NCBI RefSeq assembly: GCF_041381155.1
Contig: NC_091138.1
Coordinates: forward strand, 38,185,604 to 38,249,603
Direction: 5' to 3'
DNA from: Argopecten irradians
Lineage: Eukaryota > Mollusca > Bivalvia > Pectinida > Pectinidae
Length of the DNA: 64,000 bases
Below are positions 41,035-59,944 of this stretch, in pieces (position 1 is the first letter of the stretch; each line of letters opens with the position of its first letter). A program made the position numbers and the translations under genes. The notes beneath the pieces were generated by a model. The model searched no databases. It worked only from the letters and a program-made list of their open reading frames with translations, and was not told where the DNA came from.

Positions 41035-41915
41035 TTTGAATTCGTGCAAAAAGGAGAATCGGGACTTATCATATGCAATAATATACTTATCCGAGGAGCA
41101 TCGAATGTAAAGAAAAAGAGCTACAACATGGAAGATAACTCTTGCCAAGTTCAGTGGCGCACATTCAACTGATAACCACGTATATACAATCTGTATACTT
41201 GATTATAAAATAATAGATAAATATATAAAATAATAATATACACTAACAAATAAAATGAAATTGTACAGAACGTAAACATAACGCTTCATATTTTAGGTAT
41301 TGTAATACTGAGAAATATATGCTGTAATATTGAACTTATATTGTGCAGCACAGATTTGCATATACGCATTGCACACTACACTACAGTAAAGTCACAAATT
41401 AAATTGATAAATTAAAACATAAAGCAAAAAGTGCAAAAAATCATCGACGATCAGGATATATCTGATATGTTATGTACATTTATGACAAATCAGAAAAAAA
41501 TACATATTTCTTAGGTGTGCCATATAAACACAATGAATTATACATTACATGTAAATCATCTCAGATCCTAGTGACTGAAAAATAAGTGTAGCGTAGTGTA
41601 GTCACCCGTGGGTCTCCTACGATGTGACTGAATATATGAATTAAAGGTTATAAAAAAATATAATATATCGCTATACTAACTTGCTGTTAGTTTTAAAATA
41701 CAACACTGTGATTACAAGGGGAAAGTGAAAGAAACGAAATTTTGATAAAATTTGCCGCGTTGGCTGAGAAAATTTACATTGTAGCTTAATGAAATAAATG
41801 TCAATTATTTGAACTGCAATTTTCCTGTCAATTTACACACATGTGCTAAATATGTATACATTGTACCCGCGAAAAGGAAAGTGAGAGTCGTCTAGCATAA
41901 GAATATGAATTATAC
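41035..41915. other. UBFD1 upstream region
   Basis: This is the 5' flank of UBFD1 and probably holds its promoter and 5' untranslated region. No TATA box or other firm element was assigned. It is AT-rich, with no gene or repeat recognised apart from small self-complementary tracts near 41,600 (TAGTCACCCGTGGGTCTCCT). Confidence 0.45.
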
Positions 41916-43164
41916 ATGTACACGTGTGACAGTAAAAAATTCTTAAAACTTCCTAAAAGCAATTTAATTAAAACCAACTATACTGAAGGTGGACTTAAAA
42001 TGGTAAATATTAAGGCCTTCATTGACTCTCTCAAAGTCAGTTGGATAAGAAGAGCTCTTCTTAGTACATCTAAATGGCAAGTGATTCTTAAAACATATAT
42101 AAACACAGATTTGTTAGCTAACTGTGGGCTTGAATATGTAAGAATGTGTCAAAATAAATGTAATAATAGTTTTTGGTTTGATGTATTTAAAGCTTATCAG
42201 CATCTGCATTCTAGTTACAAGAAGAATGTTAACAAACATCAACTTTATATGAAAACCCCTATCTGGTACAATGATGAAATTATTATAGGAAAAAAAATAT
42301 ATTTTTATGAAGGACTGGTATCAGAAAGGAGTTATAGTGATACAAGATCTAGTGAAGGATAAAATAGCAGGTACTTTTTTACCTTTGATGAATTTACTCT
42401 AAAATATCAAATTCACAGTAATTTTCTACATTATCTAAGTGTGTTATCCGCAGTCAAGAAATATTGCGCCAATGCAGCTCTCCCATACGCTAATGTTGTA
42501 TATCCTTACATTCCAATCAACCTGGAATTATTTCTAATGAAGTCCAAAGGATCTAAACACTTTTACAACTTTCTTATTAAAAATAATGTAATTCCAACTG
42601 GACAGAAAAAATGGAATAAGACTTTTGACTTTGACAATTCTACTTGGAATAAAATTTTCAAACTTCCTTTCACTATCACTAAAAAACACAAAGCTTCAAT
42701 GGTTTCAGTATAGAGTGAATCATCATATTCTTACTACAAACTCTCTACTTTTTAAATCTCATGTTGTCATTTCTCCACTATGTGTTCTCTGTAATTCTGA
42801 AACTCAGACTATTATACATGTGCTGTGGGAATGTCAAAAGGTCCAGAACCTTCTTTATAATTTTGAAAATCTTTTAGATGCACTCGTCATTCCCTTCAGT
42901 TTTAATAAAGAATCATATCTATTTGGTCTTCTTTCACAGAATCTGAAAAATAATGGGATAGATAATGAAATTCTCATTATAATCAAACATTATATTTACA
43001 GGATGAGATGTCTGCATAACTCCTTAAGTGTAAATGCTTTAATCAACACTATCAAGGAACACTATAGGGTACAAAAATATATAGCTACTAGTAAAGGTGA
43101 TTCTGCTAAAGAAAGGTTTGATAAGAATTGGAAGAAATGGGGTAAAAAACTGGTAGCATTGTAA
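41916..43164 (+). pseudogene. 5'-truncated LINE reverse transcriptase C-terminus, frame-broken
   Basis: Three plus-strand frames (41,916-42,362; 42,441-42,713; 42,625-43,164) are consecutive pieces of one protein split by at least two frameshifts. The first has EGGLKMVNIKAFIDSLKVSW and PIWYNDEII, typical of the region C-terminal to the RT core in L1/Tx1-like non-LTR elements. The third has a zf-RVT-type segment, SPLCVLCNSETQTIIHVLWE followed by C, i.e. C-x2-C-x8-H-x4-C, then a basic C-terminus ending KKWGKKLVAL. The RT catalytic core and endonuclease are absent, so the copy is 5'-truncated and dead. Family placement as L1/Tx1-like is from motif memory. It lies between UBFD1 and the 22-bp satellite and is not a host gene. 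Confidence 0.8.
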
Positions 43165-44060
43165 AAGGTATACATTATTTGCCCAGGTTTCTTTTTTTTT
43201 TTTTTTACTATTTTACTTTTCTTGTTTATTTATCTTCCTGACCTTGAATGTTATTGCCACAATTAATAAAATTTTGCTTTTCTTGCAATGTTGAATATTT
43301 GATGTCTCATAGTTACAACCCACCTTTCTATCTATGTCTGTCTGTCTACATGTCTGTTTGTCTGTTTAGTCTGTCTGTCTGTGTGTCTGTGTGTCTGTCA
43401 GTATGTCTGTGTGTCTGTCTGTCTGTGTGTCTGTCTCTGTCTGCTTGTTTCTGTCTATCTGTGTCTCTCTCTCCCCTAAATTAGGTTTGGTATGTTTGTT
43501 CTGTTTGTTTGTACACAAATCAATTAAAAATATTTAAAAAAAAAAAACAAATAATAATAATAATTCATATCAATTTGGATGCTTACATGTAAAATGTACA
43601 GTGATTACCTCATACAATTATCGTTTTCTATTAATGATGTCATATATATATAATTTATGTTTGAGGATAAGAGGACATGTATAACTTTGATTATGATATC
43701 AAAATTGAGGATTTAAATTTATTGATCATGATATTAAAATACATGTAGTAAGGATATTTTGACAATGATGATGATCATGGTAATGATGATGCGAACTGAG
43801 TGATGATGTTAGTGTGCAAAGCTGTAACTATTATGATGATGTTTACTGAGTGTGATAATGGTAATCAAATATAATTCGCTATTGTGGAATATGGTGATTA
43901 ATGAATGACGCTGTATATTGAGTGAATATATGTACTATATGATGATGATGATGATGATGATGAATGAGTGAATGAAAACAATGAATGATTTGTGTGCTGA
44001 TATCTAATGTAACTTTTACATTTTGAAAACTTCTGAAAAATAAAAAAAAAAAAAAAAAAT
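43165..44060. repeat. LINE 3' region, microsatellites and poly(A)
   Basis: Directly after the LINE stop come a T-run, AATAAA near 43,265, a degenerate (CTGT)n tract at about 43,334-43,470, and an A-run followed by (AAT)n at about 43,537-43,563. This may be the real 3' end of the LINE. Further right are GATGAT repeats (about 43,939-43,962) and an 18-A run ending near 44,060. All open frames here are low-complexity products of the repeats. Confidence 0.6.
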
Positions 44061-44481
44061 TAATTAAAACCGTACGCTTCATATTGAAGATCTTGTTTTA
44101 ATCAAATTGTTCCTCAAATGTATTCCATTAAAAAGATTAAATATCATACTTTTGTATGAATGATATTGGAAACATATCTTTATCAAAAATACATGCAGAT
44201 TTAAAAAAAAAATATACTCAATGGATTTTATTTAAACACAGACCTTGCGAAATGTACCAACGTTACTCCAGAGATTTAGATAGTATTATTACATAATCTA
44301 TGTCTCTGGTTACTCGTACTACAATCATAGATCCCCAATGCTCTAATTGGCCTTCCCGTGTAGGCTTGTCCCTACACAAATGTAGATTGTTGCATTACAT
44401 TATAACCCTCATACCCACGTTTGTAAAGTCCCTTTTGATACGTGTACCCAAGTCATTCTTTAGTAGTATGGATATTCCGTC

Positions 44482-44652
44482 TTTGCATATTACAGAGTTA
44501 GCTCCCTTGCGGATAGGTATTGATTGTTACGTCATAATTTTGTGAGCGCAATTCACATTATTTTCTCCAAAATGTATGACGTTACGCTCGCAAAAACATG
44601 ACGTCACAATCAGTACATTCCCGCAAGTGCAGATAACTCTGTAATATGCAAA
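44482..44652. mobile_element. Foldback MITE, TTTGCATATTACAGAGTTA family
   Basis: Two arms of about 64 bases in inverted orientation. The left starts TTTGCATATTACAGAGTTAG and includes GATAGGTATTGATTGTTACG. The right ends GATAACTCTGTAATATGCAA and includes CGCTCGCAAAAACATGACGT. The loop is about 45 bases. A related copy with the same right end (GATAACTCTGTAATATGCAA) is at 54,065-54,195. There is no coding capacity. Confidence 0.75.
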
Positions 44653-44796
44653 TCCATAAGAGGGATAATCGAGGGTAGCTAAATAACTGAGAGAGAAAGC
44701 GAGAGGGGAGGAAGGAGGGAGCGGTTGGATGAGTAGACCTACAGTGGTAGAGCGAGATTTCACTGATGCCGGTTAGTACACTGTAAACTTTTGAGT

Positions 44797-44961
44797 GTTA
44801 AGTTACACCAAAAAAGGTGGCACCACAGCTGCCTCCTTTTTTTAGTGCAACGTTACACCAAATTTTTAGGTTACACCACTGGTGTAAAGTTACACCACTG
44901 GTGTTAAGTTACACCAAAAAAGGAGGCAGCTGTGGTGCCACCTTTTTTGGTGTAAACTTAA
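44797..44961. repeat. Long inverted repeat heading the 22-bp satellite
   Basis: Left arm 44,797-44,841 and right arm 44,916-44,961 are nearly perfect inverted copies (GGTGGCACCACAGCTGCCTC in the left, GAGGCAGCTGTGGTGCCACC in the right). The loop contains several TTACACCA/TGGTGTAA units. The outer edge of the right arm runs directly into the 22-bp tandem array, which repeats the same GGTGTAA word. Confidence 0.85.
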
Positions 44962-45592
44962 TCCAGGATAGGTGTAACCTTCATCCAAAATAGGTGTAAC
45001 CTTTTTCCTAAATTGGTGTAACCTTCATCCAAAAAAGGTGTAACCTCATCCAGGATCGGTGTAACCTTCATCCCAAATTGGTGTAACCTCATCCCAAATT
45101 GGTGTAACCTTCATCAAAAATAGGTGTAACCTTCATCCAAAATAGGTGTAACCTTCATCCCAAATTGGTGTAACCTTCATCCAAAATTGGTGTAACCTTC
45201 ATCCAAAATAGGTGTAACCTTCATCCCAAATTGGTGTAACCTTCATCCAGGATCGGTGTAACCTTCATCCCAAATTGGTGTAACCTTCATCCAATATCGG
45301 TGTAACCTTCATCCCAAATTGGTGTAACCTTCATCCCAAATTGGTGTAACCTTCATCCAAAATCGGTGTAACCTTCATCCCAAATTGGTGTAACCTTCCT
45401 CCAGGATCGGTGTAACCTTCATCCAAACTTGGTGTAACATTCATTCAAGATCGGCGTAACGTTCATCCCAAATCGGTGTAACCTTCTTCCCAAATTGATG
45501 TAATCTTCATCCGTGATCGGTGTAACCTTCTTCCCACATTGGTGTAACCTTCATCCAAGATCGGTGTAACCGTGTTCCCAAATTGGGTGTTC
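44949..45592. repeat. 22-bp minisatellite, ~29 units
   Basis: The unit is GGTGTAACCTTCATCC plus a six-base variable end: CAAATT, AAAATA, AGGATC, AAGATC and close variants. In the second half the CCCAAATT form alternates with the CC-x4-ATC forms over many units, giving a 44-bp dimer-like pattern. Units near the right end are more diverged. No spacers separate the units, so it is not a CRISPR-like array, and there is no protein frame. Confidence 0.93.
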
Positions 45593-48500
45593 CTGTACAC
45601 GTTTGTTTATAGTATCATCTACATCCTGACAAAAATACAAAACAAACCACAAAGCATATTGTACTTCTTAAAATTTACCACTTAGTAATTTAATGTACTA
45701 ACTTTATATAATTAAATGAAAAGTCTATAAATTTCTATTCAGGTTATACACGTATAATTATGAAACAACAAAGAGTTTAATTTATTTATAGCATTATGTT
45801 GTTGCAAATGTTTAGGTATGAAATGCATTGTATATTCCTGTTTGTCAAGTGTATATATGGTTTCGAAACTGTTGTTATTCATTGATTATGTTGATTAAAA
45901 AAAAAATGTAAATTCATTAGAGAGTCATAGTACAATATACCTGCATTTGTTTAATGTGTCTATTAAAGAAACATTTACGTGTACTGTACATGTATCTAAC
46001 ACATGTACAGATGAGAATAGGTTTGTATAGTATACAGTTAACTGTTTTCATGTTTGTACATTTAATTGTTGTATCACTGTCTTTGTCAGTGACCATAATA
46101 CAGTACGGAAGCGCTTCTAAATACTATATTTTATTATTACTTTTACATTTTTTGAGACCCCTCTCCAGAAATCTATTGCAACCATAAAAACTTCAAATTT
46201 TACAACATAAAAACTACTTATCTAACGCTTATTTTGAAATAATGTACATGTTCTTCCGTTGCAATGTGTGTGCGACGTTGTTTGGTGACGCCGCCATGTC
46301 CTTCTTTGTCTAAAGTAAAATGGCGTCATAAAAATTACATGTCTACACCTAAGATCGATTGATCGATAAATATGGCACGGAATATATTTTAGAAAATATA
46401 TATAGGATGCAAAAAATGTCCTTAGTCGGTACATAAAATCTTGTTACGATTGAATGTAAAATTACTTTAGTAATAACAATTAAAATATGTAAAATTACTA
46501 ATGATATATAGAAAAAATCCACTTGCGTACTTTATTAGACTATTATGGCCACTGACTGTACGTTGTACGTAACATATACATTAATATTATATGTGGGGAG
46601 ATAAATTGTACATGTAGATTCCAAAGGAGATTGTGGATGAACACAGTTATGGGTACTGTTTACCACCACAAGCGTAGATTTTGTGATTTTGGCATGATTT
46701 TTGAGGTGCCCATTAGAGCCGTGACGACATTTCGACCGGACAGGGAAATGTCTACCTAGCATATTTTTCGGAAATTTCCCGATTCATCAAGTCATAACTT
46801 CGTCAATACTTGGTCAATTTTGTTCATCAAGCACTCAATGTAAAGATAAATTATTTCTCTTTAAGGTAAGATATCCGCCAATGTTGTATAGAATCCATTT
46901 ATTAAAATAATCACGGTTTTAAAAAATAGGTCCGTTTTTCTCGACCGCCGAGTTCATACCCTTGATACTAATAATATATATATATATATGTATACTGTTA
47001 GTTTAAAAAATCGTGCCAGGTCCCTGTGGTTATGTAGGTATATTAGAAAGAAATCAGAGTTACTGGGATTGTCTTCACAAAGAAATAATATAAAACGGAA
47101 AAAAATCCCAACTCTACTTTGTAAGTGATGATATAAATCCAAGTTAATTCATGAATGTTCTAAATTTATTTGAATGTGTTCTGTTAATATAGTTTCACGT
47201 TAATTTTGGACAGAGATGCAAAGATATATGAATTAAAATTATTAATCTTTAGAAAGATCGATTTTAGTTGCTATATATAATGAAGTTTAATTCAACTGGT
47301 GTGGTTCTTTCTTCTTTACAAATGTAGCACACGGGTACATAATGTACCAAGGTGTAATCAAAGCTCCCCTAAACCCTGATTGGCCTTCCCGTATGTTTAC
47401 TCCGATGCAAATGCTTAGTAAATTACAGTGTTTGCGTTTGTCTGTTTCCTTCGAATTCGCTGGTAGGTGAATTGGAGGTCCCTAATGTGGTGTGGCTAGG
47501 ATACTCCTACTGGCCGGTGATTGTTTTCTTGGGAGTCCCGTTTTTGTTGTGATATGAGTGACGAATCGGCGGTGAGCTTGAAATATGATAGGTGATGCTG
47601 AATCATTAAGTGATCTGGCATGGGGAGATGGGAGTAATGGTATGGAATATGAGCCAGAGAGAGGGCATCTGATGGTGGGAGTAAAAAAGGAGAGAGAAGG
47701 ATGTGTAAATGAGTAGAAAATGCAGTCGTATGATCTGTAATAAAATGTATTTTGAAAATATCACCGTATCTTATCATTACTGTTGTTGGATATTGTACAA
47801 TACTTATATTATGATTTTTTTAAATGGTAATGCTAGGCACGAATTAAATTAAAGGGGGTTATAATGTCAGTGATAGTAATCCATGGAGTATCGAGGATGC
47901 CCCTAGCTAGGATAGGTTTATTTCTGTAAGAATCGGCAGTACTCTCAACATAATCAAAGTCCACCAATATTGATATTTTAGTTGTTACCATATTTGTATC
48001 CAATACATTTAGTTTTGTTTTACTTTATTGATTTTAATGAGTGTGTTTTTATATCAAATATAGAATATATGTTTAAGAACAAAAGGAACCCCCTAACCCC
48101 TTCACTATGTTGCATGGCCAATGAATTTTGAAAATTGAAGGTGATGGTCGGTATTTCCTATGAACGTGATGAGTGGATTTATCCCTTACATTCTCGATTT
48201 CCGGGGGTTACGATCACTTACTAGGATGAACCCCTTATGGATATATATGTTCAATAGTCGGTCAGAAATGATCCCCTACCAAAACCAGTTACATGTGCTT
48301 AAATACCCAAAGGCTGCTTAAATGTCGCCGCTAGATTTTTTTTATTACATGTTTTATACCATAGAACGAAATAAGAATGAGTTCTCACAAGCGTTTTTGC
48401 TTTTTAATTGCAATAAGTCACCATTAACGATGTGACATAAGAACAAACAATGACGATTGATGGTTAGATATATATATATATACACACACTGTACATGTCA

Positions 48501-48860
48501 TGCGGTACTTTACAATGTGTACTGTTATTACAGGGTTTACTATCACTGTCATATTCGAGATAGTTATATATATTTCTGTATAGTAACTCGTGAAAAAGGA
48601 GGCCCTTATGCAGTTTCTTGTGCAATACTTAACACCGCAAGTAATGATTATCTTTGTCCTTTACTGTTTAAAAAGAAATAGTATTTTTTTGCGTGTATGT
48701 AATAAGAAGACAATATTGAATAGAGTCATGTATTCTGGAACAATTTCTCCATCTCCATCCGGTTCACGATTAGGTGGACTTGTATACAATTAGTTTTCTG
48801 AGTATTCTTTATAATAGTAAATGATATGTACATGTGTGAATAAAAATAACGATTATTTTA
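45593..48860. other. Intergenic, no gene seen
   Basis: No gene was recognised. A segment at about 47,370-47,420 (GATTGGCCTTCCCGTATG) shares words with 44,345-44,365 (AATTGGCCTTCCCGTGTAG), a possible dispersed repeat. A block at about 47,865-47,905 (GTCAGTGATAGTAATCCATG, GAGTATCGAGGATG) resembles one at about 58,105-58,148 in the NFU1 last intron. Confidence 0.5.
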
Positions 48861-49587
48861 TAACGATACTCACTTTATTCCCATACAACTTTACATTCAT
48901 ACAAAATTACATTTTGTCATTACAAAGACAATATAGGTTTAAATATTTTACCTGCTCTATGTGTTTGCTATTTGCATAAGAAAGCAATCTTTTGTGATTT
49001 ACAGCAAGTTATCTTAATTTCATCGGTGATTCTTTCTAGGACTAGGTTACTTTTTTGTAGAAATATTTCTCTAACATTATCAATCATTTTCTCTAACACA
49101 ATGGGAGGAAATTAAACCTTTCGGAATGTTGACCGTTTGTTAACAGTTAATAACTTACAATATTATTATAAATGACACCAAAATCAGAACCTTTCATTTG
49201 AAAATACATATGAGTCCAGGTTTAAATTAGACAAGAAAAATGTACACATAACATTTGCAAAATAACACACTTCATATGTGGTCACATAATAACATATAAA
49301 TCTTGACACAAATGAATTGAACTATACAGAGGCAACAAAACAACAGTAAATTTTATATCAAAAACAATCAAAGAATATCTCAATGAGTGACTCTACAACG
49401 TGTGTACTATACCCAAAGCAATATACAAAAGAAAATACTAATAGATATAGCGATGAATCACATGATGGATAACAAATAAATATACTGTACTAAAATAGAC
49501 TTTTGAATAGAAATAAATAGATTAAAGGGAACTATGCTGAACATATTGCAATTGTTTATGGTCCGTTAAAGAAAATTACAATCATAT

Positions 49588-51170
49588 TCAGTAGGCATTT
49601 TCCACTGCTTTCACTGCATTCTGAACATTCTCATCCAGAATACCATCACTTCCTGTCAACAAGATAAAGACAAGAAAATTAACCATTGAACAAGTATGTA
49701 GTGTAGCCATATACCTCACTCATCAATTATTTATATAAATAAAATCTTGAAGACAATTTATGGGATAAAAAGGTTGGCCATGAAATGGATTTGTTGTATA
49801 AAAATTGTTGTCAAATCTGTATCTGTATAGTAATGGGTAACTTAATAATCAATATTTTAAAAAAAATACTTAACTCAATGGTGGTAATGGTTTAAAAAAA
49901 ATACTTAACTCACCATAATCTAAATCCTGTATTTTACATGTATAAACTTTTTCACCGTTCACCCAGAGTTCAACACAGTCCCAATCACTCATTTCTTCAA
50001 ACTCCACTTCATGTCCTTCTTTCATTAGAGAAGCTAAAATTGTATTATGAATAAAATATATTAAGCTTCCAATATTAGTCCACAAAATGAAATTGATTTT
50101 TTAAAATAACAACAGTTTTGTTTTGCATATATTAAAGTTATTTGAGATGTTGAAAATTTTCATATTTGCCAAATTGATATTTATGTCAAATTTTGACTGC
50201 ACTTGAAAGTATTATTACATTTTATTGGGAAGTCTAAATTTCTAGATGAAAAGCTATTTATAATTTTTGGCCTGATTTAGAAAACAGACTCAATGATATT
50301 TAAATTTTAGCCTGATTTAGCAAAATATTAAAAAAACAGATGCTCCAATCGGTACTGAGCATAATTGATATAATCATGTTGATGTTTTATATGCCTAATT
50401 AGCTAAAAAATTATAATGTATAATCGTTTTATTTCGCCTTTGGTGATGCGCAATCAGTAAATTTCATATAGGATAAGCCAATTAATTATTTTTTCATAAT
50501 TGTGAACTTAAAGTAAAATTGTAGATGCTCTAAACTTTACATAAACATATATGGTATCTCATGGTGTTAAAGTAAGAATAACTTTTTGTAACCGTAAGAA
50601 TAATACTAATCGTCTTCTCCTGTGTATTCATGGTTAAAAATACATTTGTCAAATGGTTTCTTAAAAAAACATTAATAACATCAGAAAAATGCGTACCGAT
50701 GCGTAGACCTAAAATAAGGTTACGACACAAACATATGCAAGATTTCCTGCGTAATATATGAAAACAGTGGAGAGTCAATTTGCTGTTTTGCCGTCTGGCG
50801 CAGTGATAGTCAACTACCGCCCAGGTATTTAGGACGACGGCGGGAAACATAATACGACCCGCTTTATGAAAATAAACATTTTATTTATTTTAATCAAATC
50901 GTTCAGAAGATGATGATAAATGTAGTATTTACGGAAAGTTTATCATTTTTTGCGACTCTACAAAATTATCGATCTTGTTTTACATTCCCATTTTAAAAAT
51001 TTAAAGCCGTTCGGAAAGGTAGTGGGCTTTTAATGTTGTAGATTGATTGTGAAAATAAAAATAAACTTTTACTTACTTTCCAGTCCTTCTAGTCGTGATG
51101 TGTAATGTTTTACACAACCACAGGCTTCATATGGTCCAAAAAACACGGTAACTTTGGCATTCTGTGGCAT
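49588..51170 (-). CDS. UPF0728 (C10orf53-like) family protein
   Basis: Three minus-strand exons join in phase: 51,170-51,077; 50,033-49,914; 49,652-49,588, with donors GTAAGT and GTGAGT. The product is 92 aa, against about 93 for human C10orf53. Conserved blocks I recognise are MPQNAKVTVFFGPYEACG, HYTSRLEGLE, EGHEVEFEEMSDWDCVELWV, CKIQDLDYGGSDGILD and a terminal VENAY. The family has no known function; it is a small soluble protein with no signal peptide or membrane segment visible. Unlike the human protein as I remember it, this one has a Cys17-Gly-Cys19 motif after the first beta strand, a possible metal or redox site. A poly(A) signal (AATAAA on the minus strand) lies at about 48,878-48,873, giving a 3' region of about 0.7 kb. 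A possible untranslated-exon acceptor (TTCAG) sits about 12 bases before the ATG. The gene is divergent from NFU1. Confidence 0.88.
50725..51030. repeat. Dispersed repeat in UPF0728 intron 1
   Basis: About 50,735-50,815 carries GCAAGATTTCCTGCGTAAT and TTTGCTGTTTTGCCGTCTGG, shared with 33.6 kb. About 50,903-51,030 carries GTTCAGAAGATGATGATAAA, GACTCTACAAAAT and TTACATTCCCATTTTAAAAA, which is the reverse complement of the block at 33,718-33,840. The two blocks therefore have different relative orientation in the two copies. Confidence 0.65.
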
Positions 51171-52099
51171 TGTTGCTCTTAATCTGAAGCAATAACATTA
51201 CTCAAATCAATTTAAATCTAAAATGATGATATACATATATGTATTAGAAAAAAAAAGTGTACAGTCAATAGTTTCAACCAAAAGCGTTTGACATTGTCAA
51301 TGAAATAACTGTATATATTGTATGCTATAAAAGTTCCTATATGTTACCATTATACTGTTAGCTGTATTTATACATTTGTATGTATCAAGGCTAGCTGCGA
51401 TGACGTAGCTCTGAATGACGGATGGAAGATTTCTGACAGATGGTGAACGGAGTGGAGGCAGGGTATGATTATTCGTTCTATATCAATTAAGGACAGTGAA
51501 AGTGGATAGTGGTTTGCGTATCAAAGTATTACATTTTCATGTTTGCTTCTGACATTATAATTCGAAATATATAAACAATAACCTGTAGGAATCGCCTGAT
51601 CTTTACACAATATTCGGTATTGTAGCCTAACTTACGTGTACAACGGACATTACAACTGAGTAGATTGACGTTACAGTACTGCAACAGTTAGGTTACGTTA
51701 GCGTCAGTGATGTCAACTTCACTTGTAACGTTATCATTTAGGAAATGATGTAAAACACGTACATAAAACTAGATTTATGAACCACTGATATATACATGCA
51801 TTAATTCTGATGTCAATGCTTGAAATGCATTTAGATCTATGAGAGAACGTGTGCTTACTTATCAATTATACGAAGACTGTACTCCTCCGAGCGTCATGTA
51901 TCCAGGAAGTCGTGTTTATTACTTTCTGCGGAACTGTCTTCAAAGAATATATTTTGATATATCTTTACAAAAATATTTCAAGTGAAGTTTTGCATTTAAA
52001 TGCTTTCAATATTTCCATATATGTTGATAATGGTCTAGATATTATTACTTTTTTTTATTTTCGTTTTAGCCGTTTCATCTTTTTATTCGGGATTACAAC
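51171..52099. promoter_or_regulatory. Divergent intergenic region, UPF0728 / NFU1
   Basis: A 929-base gap separates the start codons of two head-to-head genes, so both promoters and both 5' untranslated regions must lie here (or in upstream untranslated exons). No TATA box pair or CpG-rich core was identified by eye. GTTACGTTAGCG and GATGTCAACTTCACTTGTAA near 51,690-51,730 are the less AT-rich part. A shared promoter is inferred only from geometry. Confidence 0.5.

Positions 52100-59944
<7,845 letters not shown>

Noticed and set aside
43248..43484. Cys/Leu/Ser-rich 78-codon frame
   Set aside because: It is a translation of the degenerate CTGT microsatellite next to the LINE remnant.
44949..45592. 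CRISPR-like regular array
   Set aside because: Units of 22 bases abut directly with no unique spacers, and the context is eukaryotic; it is a minisatellite. The same applies to the 36-bp array.
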